Below the pieces are notes generated by a model. The model had not been told where the DNA came from and ran no database searches. It saw nothing but the letters and a program-made list of their open reading frames with translations. From Microbacteriaceae bacterium (lineage in GTDB: Bacteria > Actinomycetota > Actinomycetes > Actinomycetales > Microbacteriaceae), in the NCBI GenBank assembly GCA_947454285.1, contig CANGJO010000001.1:1-55878 (forward strand): 55,878 nucleotides of DNA, read 5' to 3'. Shown here piece by piece: positions 49,984-55,878 of this stretch; the stretch's first letter is position 1; each line of letters begins with the position of its first letter. The position numbers and the translations under genes are program-made.

Positions 49984-51300
49984 TTAGTCGTGGTCGTGAC
50001 CTTCGTGGTCATCAACTGCACCAGCATCAAGCTTGGTGAATTCGCTTAGATCAACCTTGTTTCCCTTTGAATCGGTAACTTCAGCTGCATCAACAACAAA
50101 CGCAAGTGCCTTGCGACGTGAAACCTCTGCAACGAACATTGGCACCTGGCCCTGCTCACTAACAGTCTTGATGAAATCGTTTGGTGACATACCGTACTGC
50201 TGAGATGCCTGAACCAGGTACTGAATTAGTTCCTGCTCATCAACCTTGATTTCTTCTTTTTCTGCAATTGCATCAAGCACCATCTGTACCTTGAATGACT
50301 TGGTGCTCTGCTCTAGAACTTCAGCTCGATGCTTGGCGTCTTCTAGACGGCCCTCGCCCTCAAGGTGACGGTGTACGTCTGCTTCAACAAGTTCGTCAGA
50401 AACTGGAACGTCAATTAGCTCAAGCAATTTATCGGTGGCAAGATCGCGAGCCTGGATTCCCTGGCCGTAAGACTTTGAACGCTCAATCTGCTTTTCTAGA
50501 TCTGCCTTCAATTCCTTTAGGGTGTCGAACTCAGATGCCAACTGTGCAAACTTGTCATCAGCTGCAGGAAGTTCGCGCTCCTTCACGGCGGTCAACTTCA
50601 AAGAAATCTCTGCCTCTTGACCAGCCTTGTCGCCGCCAACCAGCTTTGACTTGAATGTAGTCTCTTCGCCAGCGGTAAGGGTGTCTAGCGCTTCGTCGAT
50701 TCCGTCAAGCAAGTTGCCTGAACCAATCTCATACGAAATGTTTTCTGCAGAGTCAATGGTCTTGCCATCAACAACAGCCTTCAAATCAATAGTGGTGAAG
50801 TCACCCTTCTTAGCAGGGCGCTCAACGGTCTTTAGGCTGCCGAAACGAGCACGCAGTGCATCAAGCTCTGCCTCAAGTTCCTTGGCCTCAACCTTTACGT
50901 CGTCAACCTTTACCTTTAGGCCCTTGTACTCCTTAAGGTTTAGTTCTGGACGAACCTCAACTTCGATCTCAACGATCAAGTTACCTTCGAAAGTCTTCTC
51001 GTCTGGGCTCTGCTTGATGTCAGCAGCTGGCTGACCAAGTGGACGAAGTTTTGATTCCTCAAGCGCCTGACGGTAAACGGTGTCTAGACCATCGTTAATT
51101 GCGTGAGCAAGAATTGCCGGACGACCAACGCGCTGATCAAGAATTGCTGCAGGAATTTTTCCCTTGCGGAAACCAGGAATGTTTACGGTTTCGGCAATGT
51201 GCTCGTATGCGTGATCAATGCTTGGGCGAAACTCTTCAGGAGTCACCTCAATGGTTAGCTTTGCGCGAGTTGGCTTAATGCGATCAACAGCAGTTTTCAA
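49984..51300 (-). CDS. tig: Trigger factor
   Basis: Ribosome-bound chaperone and peptidyl-prolyl isomerase. The N-terminal ribosome-binding domain contains the GFRKGKIP signature, then the FKBP-like PPIase domain and the C-terminal chaperone arms; the His/Asp-rich end DDHEGHDHD is seen. Start set at TTG 51300 (438 residues, LKTAVDRIKPTRAKLTIEV), preceded by GAGGAAGAG; the frame upstream runs through tRNA-Pro and cannot be coding. Location next to clpP1P2X is conserved. Confidence 0.95.
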   Translation of the reverse strand: MKTAVDRIKPTRAKLTIEVTPEEFRPSIDHAYEHIAETVNIPGFRKGKIPAAILDQRVGRPAILAHAINDGLDTVYRQALEESKLRPLGQPAADIKQSPDEKTFEGNLIVEIEVEVRPELNLKEYKGLKVKVDDVKVEAKELEAELDALRARFGSLKTVERPAKKGDFTTIDLKAVVDGKTIDSAENISYEIGSGNLLDGIDEALDTLTAGEETTFKSKLVGGDKAGQEAEISLKLTAVKERELPAADDKFAQLASEFDTLKELKADLEKQIERSKSYGQGIQARDLATDKLLELIDVPVSDELVEADVHRHLEGEGRLEDAKHRAEVLEQSTKSFKVQMVLDAIAEKEEIKVDEQELIQYLVQASQQYGMSPNDFIKTVSEQGQVPMFVAEVSRRKALAFVVDAAEVTDSKGNKVDLSEFTKLDAGAVDDHEGHDHD

Positions 51301-51364
51301 GGGCTCTTCCTCTGAAAAGGGCCCGCCTCCACAAGGAAGACGAGCCAGTTTTATTTCATAAATT

Positions 51365-51440
51365 TGGTCGGGGTGACAGGACTCGAACCTGCGATATCCT
51401 GCTCCCAAAGCAGGCGCGCTAGCCACTACGCTACACCCCG
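51365..51440 (-). tRNA. tRNA-Pro(TGG)
   Basis: Minus-strand cloverleaf: acceptor CGGGGTG pairs with CACCCCG, discriminator A, CCA encoded. The anticodon loop TTTGGGA contains TGG; the T arm contains GGTTCGAGTCC. A dyad, GGTTGTT-TG-AACAACC (51440-51455), sits directly at its 5' end, and TAGACT further upstream is a likely -10. Confidence 0.97.
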
Positions 51441-51521
51441 GTTGTTTGAACAACCTTAGTGAGTCTATCCCATAGAATGGAGTGGTTGCGTCGGTTTTTG
51501 CGAAAAAACAGTCCAATACCC

Positions 51522-51595
51522 GCGGGCGTAGCTCAATGGTAGAGTCTCAGTCTTCCAAACTGATTGTGCGGGTTCGATTCCCGTCGCCCGCTCCA
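51522..51595 (+). tRNA. tRNA-Gly(TCC)
   Basis: Plus-strand cloverleaf: acceptor GCGGGCG pairs with CGCCCGC, discriminator T, CCA encoded. The anticodon loop CTTCCAA contains TCC; the T arm contains GGTTCGATTCC. Divergent from tRNA-Pro across 81 bp and followed at once by a terminator. Confidence 0.97.
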
Positions 51596-51630
51596 AAAGA
51601 AGACCTTTTATTAGGTCTTCTTTTTATTTA
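51595..51630 (+). terminator. tRNA-Gly terminator
   Basis: AAAAGAAGACCT, 6-nt loop, AGGTCTTCTTTT then TATTT; a 12-bp perfect stem starting at the last base of the tRNA CCA. It may also serve the convergent nei-like gene. Confidence 0.9.
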
Positions 51631-51658
51631 ATCTGAACACCGATAGCGCTGCCCGGCT

Positions 51659-52456
51659 TTACGCCTGACAGCTCACGCACCAGTAAAGCTTGCGAGCAGC
51701 CATTATTTCCAAGCTGATGTTGGTCCCGCAGTTTCGGCAAGGCAATCCTTCGCGCTTATAAACGAAGTTGCGGTCCTCTTTACTTGGCCCTTTAGTAAAT
51801 AGTTCATCGCGTGTGATCATGAAGCCGGTTTTTACGCCTACGCGCAAAAGTTTCACTGAGTCATTCCACAGTTGAGTAAGTTGCTCAACGCTCAAGGCGC
51901 TGCCGGCAGTGTGCGGGCTGATTCCCGCTCTGAACAGAATTTCCGCTCTGTAGACATTGCCAATTCCACTGATTACGTCCTGGTTCATCAAGGCCAGGCC
52001 TATCGGTGTTTTGCTTTTTGAGACGCGCTGAATAAAACGCTCAAGTTCCTTGCCACGAGGGTTGGGATTTAGCGGGTCTGGTCCTAGGCGTTGCTCCACG
52101 GCCGCGACCTCGTGGCGATTAATGACCTCGCACACCGTTGGCCCGCGAAGATCCGCCAAGGCATGTGGGTTGCTGAATCTGGCCCGAACCTGACCGGTTG
52201 CCTCAGGTAGTTCACCACTGTGCGATGTGAATGACCATTTGCCGTAAATGCCAAGGTGGATTCGCAAAGTTAGGTCGTTGTTGAACTCTAGGAACATCTG
52301 CTTGCCAATTGCGCGAGCGTTGACCAGGGTTTGACCAGACACCGATTTTGCGCCCGCGGCGAATCTACCCTGCGGAGATTCGACCGTTATTGGTTCGCCA
52401 GCAAAGAGTTCATTGAACTGAGTTGCCGTTCGATGAACGGTATGTCCTTCAGGCAT
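51659..52456 (-). CDS. nei: Fpg/Nei-family DNA glycosylase (endonuclease VIII type)
   Basis: Removes oxidised bases and cleaves the abasic site. Pro2 and Glu3 of MPEGHTVHR are the catalytic residues; the MPEGH start favours Nei over Fpg (usually MPELPE). The H2TH region QDVISGIGNVYRAEILFRAGISP and the C-terminal zinc finger (CRNC, WCVSC) are intact. Length 265. Begins 3 bp after the rpiB stop. Substrate preference cannot be told. Confidence 0.92.
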   Translation of the reverse strand: MPEGHTVHRTATQFNELFAGEPITVESPQGRFAAGAKSVSGQTLVNARAIGKQMFLEFNNDLTLRIHLGIYGKWSFTSHSGELPEATGQVRARFSNPHALADLRGPTVCEVINRHEVAAVEQRLGPDPLNPNPRGKELERFIQRVSKSKTPIGLALMNQDVISGIGNVYRAEILFRAGISPHTAGSALSVEQLTQLWNDSVKLLRVGVKTGFMITRDELFTKGPSKEDRNFVYKREGLPCRNCGTNISLEIMAARKLYWCVSCQA

Positions 52457-52459
52457 TTA

Positions 52460-52930
52460 TTAAAGGATGTCGCCAGTCTGCTCGTAGGTTGCGATTTTGC
52501 CGATGCGACGCACGTGGCGTTCATCGTTGCTGAATGGCTCAGATACAAAAAGTTCGATTAGGTGAAGAACTTCGTCTTGGCTGTGCTGACGGGCACCCAC
52601 CGCGATCACGTTGGCATCGTTGTGTTCGCGAGCCAATTTTGCAGTGGATTCGTTCCACGCAAGGGCTGCACGAATTCCCTTTACCTTGTTAGCGGCAATC
52701 TGCTCTCCGTTTCCAGAGCCACCAAGAACTATTCCAAGCGCCTGAACGCCAGCCTGCTCATCGGCAACCACAGCGAGTGCTGCGTTGATGCAGAAGCTTG
52801 GATAATCATCAAGCGGATCGTATGAAGTTGGTCCGTGATCAAAAACCTCGTGACCCTGCTTTGTTAATTCACGAATTAGAAAGTGACTTAGTTCTAGACC
52901 CGCGTGATCGGTGGCAATGTGAATTCGCAT
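52460..52930 (-). CDS. rpiB: Ribose-5-phosphate isomerase B
   Basis: Interconverts ribose 5-phosphate and ribulose 5-phosphate in the pentose phosphate pathway. Asp8-His9 in ATDHAG, Glu76 in GGSGNGEQIAANKVKG and His103 in REHNDANV fit the actinobacterial RpiB type, in which Glu replaces the E. coli Cys. Length 156. ATG 52930 is preceded by AAAGCC and TAAACT (52942-52937), whose TAA is the stop codon of the antiporter gene; likely leaderless. Confidence 0.94.
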   Translation of the reverse strand: MRIHIATDHAGLELSHFLIRELTKQGHEVFDHGPTSYDPLDDYPSFCINAALAVVADEQAGVQALGIVLGGSGNGEQIAANKVKGIRAALAWNESTAKLAREHNDANVIAVGARQHSQDEVLHLIELFVSEPFSNDERHVRRIGKIATYEQTGDIL

Positions 52931-52939
52931 GGCTTTAGT

Positions 52940-54133
52940 TTAAGCCTTGGACTTTGCTCGCGCACGTTCAAAGCTGCTACGTACCGTCCTAAGCACAATC
53001 GATGCCGCTAGCGAAGTGAGTAGTACATAGGTAATAGTCAGCGCCTGAAGTTGAGCACCAAAGCTAGTTGAGGCCGCAAGCCCGGCAATCACAATTGAGA
53101 ATTCACCGCGGGGAATAAGGAACGCGCCGGCGCGCTTCCACGCCGAACCGTCAGACATATCTTTAGCAATATTCCAGCCCACATACATTTTTCCAACGAT
53201 GCCTAGCGCAGCCAGTAACAGCGCCAACGGCAAAACCTGAATCATCTCGGCCGGCGAAACGCTTAGACCAAAGAAAAGGAAGAAGATCGCGGCAAATAAA
53301 TCGCGAAGCGGTGACAACCTAATACGAACAGCCAAGGCAACCTCACCGGTCAGTACCAAACCAACTAAGAAGGCCGCTACCGCAGAAGAAAAACCAACAA
53401 GCTCGGCAGAACCAGCGGCTAATAGAGCGGCACCAAAAACAGTGAGCAAAAGCCCACCCTGTGCCTGGGTATTCAAAACTTTTCCAAGGGCGTTTTCACC
53501 CTTGAAGGAAATGATTAGCGCAGCCGCGGTGACCAAGAGCGCGACGGTGACTGAGAGGAATCCAGCGATTGCACCGGCACCGGCAACAAGCGTGGTTAAA
53601 AGCGGCAGGTATGGTGCCAGGGTCAAATCCTCAACAACCAGCACGGTGGTTACTCGTCTAGAAACCTCGGAACGCTGCCACCCAGTTTCCTTCATCATCT
53701 GCGAGGCGATACCTGAAGAACTCACGTAGGTCATGCCTCCAAGAACTACGGCACCAAGTAGTCCCCAGCCCAGCAAAAGGCCAATCACTGCTCCGGGAAT
53801 TGCGTTCAAGAAAAAGTCAATTGCACCGATGGATTTGCGCTCCATGAATGCCGAAGCAAGGTTGGGTCCGGAGTGTTCCAGCCCAAGCATCAGCAGCAGC
53901 AGAATTGCCCCAAGCTGGGCGCCGGTATCAAGAAAGGTTTCGCTCAGATCAAGCGGAACGATTCCGCCCTTACCAAGAGCAAGTCCAATGGCGAGATAAA
54001 AAGGAACAACGGAGATCTTTATGCGCACCGCAATAAAGGCCGCGATGCCAAGGCCCAGTAAAACCAAACCAATTTCGGCCAGCGCCATGTTTTCAACCCA
54101 GGTTGAGTTTGTTGATTGAAATAACGGCCCCAT
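52940..54133 (-). CDS. CPA2-family cation/proton antiporter
   Basis: Integral membrane exchanger of the KefB/NapA type, 397 residues with about 12-13 helices. GAQLGAILLLLMLGLEHSG, GMTYVSSSGIASQMMKE, TTVLVVEDLTLAPYLPLL and FLIPRGEFSIVIAGLA are family motifs. No C-terminal RCK/TrkA-N domain is present. ATG 54133 preceded by CGACTC and GATAAT (54145-54140), a leaderless pattern. Transports Na+ or K+ in exchange for H+; which ion is unclear. Confidence 0.87.
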   Translation of the reverse strand: MGPLFQSTNSTWVENMALAEIGLVLLGLGIAAFIAVRIKISVVPFYLAIGLALGKGGIVPLDLSETFLDTGAQLGAILLLLMLGLEHSGPNLASAFMERKSIGAIDFFLNAIPGAVIGLLLGWGLLGAVVLGGMTYVSSSGIASQMMKETGWQRSEVSRRVTTVLVVEDLTLAPYLPLLTTLVAGAGAIAGFLSVTVALLVTAAALIISFKGENALGKVLNTQAQGGLLLTVFGAALLAAGSAELVGFSSAVAAFLVGLVLTGEVALAVRIRLSPLRDLFAAIFFLFFGLSVSPAEMIQVLPLALLLAALGIVGKMYVGWNIAKDMSDGSAWKRAGAFLIPRGEFSIVIAGLAASTSFGAQLQALTITYVLLTSLAASIVLRTVRSSFERARAKSKA

Positions 54134-54202
54134 GAGTCGATTATCCCCCAGAAAACAAGCGATTAGGCTAGCCGTAACAAACCCTTCATAAACGGAGTAT
54201 TC

Positions 54203-55878
54203 ATGCCAGGCGAAAATCTAACTCGAAAAGAAGCACAAGAACGCGCTTCGCTAATCAAAGTTTCGAGTTATGAGATTAATCTTGATCTAACCAGCGGTGA
54301 ATCAACCTTTGGGTCTACCACCAAGGTGAAGTTTTCGGCAAACCAGGTGGGCGCCAGCACCTTTATTGATGCCATCACTGCCTCAGTGGAACGCGTTGTA
54401 TTGAACGGTGTGGAACAAGACGTGGCCAAGGTATCCGACGGCGTGCGAATTCAGCTGAATGGTCTTGCTGCAGAGAACGAACTAATTGTCGAGGCAACCG
54501 CAAACTTCATGAACACCGGTGAAGGTCTACACCGATTCGTTGACCCGGTAGACAATGAGGTTTACCTCTATACCCAATTCGAGGTTCCTGATTCCCGCCG
54601 CGTATTCGCAGTATTCGAACAGCCAGACCTGAAGGCAACTTTTCAATTCAATGTGACTGCGCCTTCTTACTGGAAGGTGATTTCAAACCAGACCTCCCCT
54701 ACCCCGGTGAAGATCGATGACAAGAAGTCGGTTTGGAACTTCAGCCCAACACCAATCATCTCGAGCTACATCACCGCCCTAATTGCTGGGCCTTACGTAG
54801 AGACCCGCAGCGAACTAACCAGTTCAAGTGGTCGGTTGATTCCACTTGGTGTATTCAGTCGCGCATCGCTTTCTGAGTTCATGGATGCGGACTATGTTTT
54901 TGAAAAAACCCGCCAGGGATTTGAATTTTACGAAAACGCTTTTGATCAGCCATATCCGTTTGAGAAATACGATCAACTGTTTGTTCCGGAATTCAACGCG
55001 GGTGCAATGGAAAACGCCGGTGCGGTTACCTTTACCGAGAGCTATGTGTTCCGTTCAAAAGTGACCGATGCCATCCGTGAACGACGCGTGGTCACAATTC
55101 TGCACGAGCTGGCCCACATGTGGTTTGGTGACCTGGTCACCATGAAGTGGTGGAACGATCTTTGGCTAAACGAATCCTTTGCCGAATACGCGTCAACTCT
55201 TGCGACTGCAGAAGCCACCGAATGGCACGGCGCCTGGACAACTTTTACCGCGCTAGAGAAGTCTTGGGCCTACCGTCAGGATCAGCTGCCATCTACTCAC
55301 CCAATCGTTGCCGAGATCAATGACCTGGAAGATGTTCAGGTTAACTTTGACGGCATCACCTATGCCAAGGGTGCATCTGTACTAAAGCAATTGGTTGCCT
55401 GGGTTGGTCAAGAAAAATTCCTTGCCGGTGTTGCCAACTATTTCAAGAAGCATGCTTACCAAAACACAGAACTCAACGACCTATTGGTTGAGCTAGAGGC
55501 AACATCTGGACGCGAGCTGCGCAGCTGGTCAAAACTTTGGCTTGAGACTGCCGGTGTAAATACCTTGCGTCCAGAAATATCCGTTGAAACCGATGGAAAG
55601 ATCAGCGCATTCGCAGTTACCCAAACCGCAATCGCCGAGCACCCAACTCTTAGACCTCACCGCATGGCAATTGGTTTCTACAACCTAGTGTCAGGAAAAC
55701 TTCAGCGAGTACATCGCGTAGAAATCGACATCGATGGCGCACGCACCGAAATTGCTGAATTGGTTGGACAGCAGCAACCAGATCTTGTGCTACTTAACGA
55801 TGATGACTTGGCCTACGCAAAGATTCGTCTAGATGACAAGTCTTGGAAGTTTGCACTTGAAAACCTAGCGCTGTTCGA
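54203..55878 (+). CDS. pepN: Aminopeptidase N (M1), 3'-truncated by window edge
   Basis: Zinc metallopeptidase removing N-terminal residues from peptides. GAMEN at residues 267-271 and HELAHMW at 301-307 with Glu324 (WLNESFAEY) as third zinc ligand are all present. About 558 residues are visible of an expected 850 or so; the ERAP1-type C-terminal domain has just begun. ATG 54203 with GGAG upstream; TAGGCT (54164-54169) is a candidate -10. Divergent from the antiporter gene. Confidence 0.95.
   Translation, partial: MPGENLTRKEAQERASLIKVSSYEINLDLTSGESTFGSTTKVKFSANQVGASTFIDAITASVERVVLNGVEQDVAKVSDGVRIQLNGLAAENELIVEATANFMNTGEGLHRFVDPVDNEVYLYTQFEVPDSRRVFAVFEQPDLKATFQFNVTAPSYWKVISNQTSPTPVKIDDKKSVWNFSPTPIISSYITALIAGPYVETRSELTSSSGRLIPLGVFSRASLSEFMDADYVFEKTRQGFEFYENAFDQPYPFEKYDQLFVPEFNAGAMENAGAVTFTESYVFRSKVTDAIRERRVVTILHELAHMWFGDLVTMKWWNDLWLNESFAEYASTLATAEATEWHGAWTTFTALEKSWAYRQDQLPSTHPIVAEINDLEDVQVNFDGITYAKGASVLKQLVAWVGQEKFLAGVANYFKKHAYQNTELNDLLVELEATSGRELRSWSKLWLETAGVNTLRPEISVETDGKISAFAVTQTAIAEHPTLRPHRMAIGFYNLVSGKLQRVHRVEIDIDGARTEIAELVGQQQPDLVLLNDDDLAYAKIRLDDKSWKFALENLALF

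Noticed and set aside
51301..51516. 72-codon N-terminal extension of tig
   Set aside because: It reads through the tRNA-Pro gene; trigger factor begins at the TTG at 51300 with a Shine-Dalgarno.
1..55878. Mobile element, prophage, CRISPR array, defence or toxin-antitoxin system
   Set aside because: No transposase, integrase, regularly spaced repeats, restriction or toxin-like genes are visible; every sizeable frame belongs to a chromosomal core or conserved accessory gene.

Overview
The window reads as a stretch of core chromosome from a small-genome, medium-GC actinobacterium. Gene order and protein types (hrcA-dnaJ-rsmE-HIT-phoH-ybeY-CNNM-era-recO-uppS-glyS, ileS-folC-DUF4233-ndk with RNase E/G-rplU-rpmA-obgE-proBA-nadD-rsfS alongside, clpX-clpP2-clpP1-tig) fit Actinomycetota, and Microbacteriaceae of the freshwater 'Luna' type (Rhodoluna/Aquiluna-like) is my best guess. 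That placement is inference from memory of gene order, not a search. Genes are tightly packed, with many 1-4 nt stop/start overlaps and no gene-free stretch above 300 bases. I see no prophage, insertion sequence, CRISPR array, toxin-antitoxin or defence cassette.

Layout. 1-10.8 kb (minus): partial glyS, uppS, recO, then leuA behind a leucine-codon leader peptide and hairpin, then the era/CNNM/ybeY/phoH/HIT/rsmE/dnaJ/hrcA operon under a CIRCE operator. 10.8-20 kb: DUF4870 gene (+), hemW and lepA (-), rpsT (+), a CynX-type MFS transporter, holA and the competence pair comEC/comEA (-). 20-28.4 kb: leuS and pabB (-), then pabC-like lyase, DedA protein and SRAP protein (+), an esterase and deoC (-), a DUF167 gene and an RpiB-like gene (+), and tRNA-Ala (-). 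28.4-37 kb (minus): rsfS, an unknown membrane-anchored protein, nadD, a 58-residue membrane protein, proA, proB, obgE, rpmA, rplU, rne/rng. 37.3-47.3 kb: VKOR (+), ndk, DUF4233, folC and ileS (-), valS (+), a BenE-type transporter (-). 47.3-55.9 kb: clpX, clpP2, clpP1, tig, tRNA-Pro (-), tRNA-Gly (+), a Nei-type glycosylase, rpiB and a CPA2 antiporter (-), and the 5' two-thirds of pepN (+).

Functional themes are translation (four aminoacyl-tRNA synthetases, rpsT, rplU, rpmA, lepA, era, obgE, rsfS, three tRNAs), protein quality control (HrcA/DnaJ, trigger factor, ClpXP1P2, PepN), DNA maintenance and uptake (recO, holA, ComEA/ComEC, SRAP, Nei) and amino acid/cofactor synthesis (leuA, proBA, pabB/pabC, folC, nadD, hemW).

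The most interesting material is regulatory. A minus-10 hexamer lies 6-7 nt upstream of the start codon at eleven starts that mostly lack a Shine-Dalgarno sequence, indicating leaderless mRNAs. Among these are a deoC/DUF167 divergent pair separated by only 22 bp, genes whose upstream neighbour's stop codon supplies the TA of the -10, and promoters set in or beside terminators. Other leads are a possible frameshift at the comEC 5' end, a structured leader of about 220 nt before RNase E/G, a 34-bp tandem terminator repeat at the VKOR/ndk junction, an RpiB paralogue lacking both known catalytic residues, and an over-represented octamer, TATCGGTG (at least 24 copies counted by eye).
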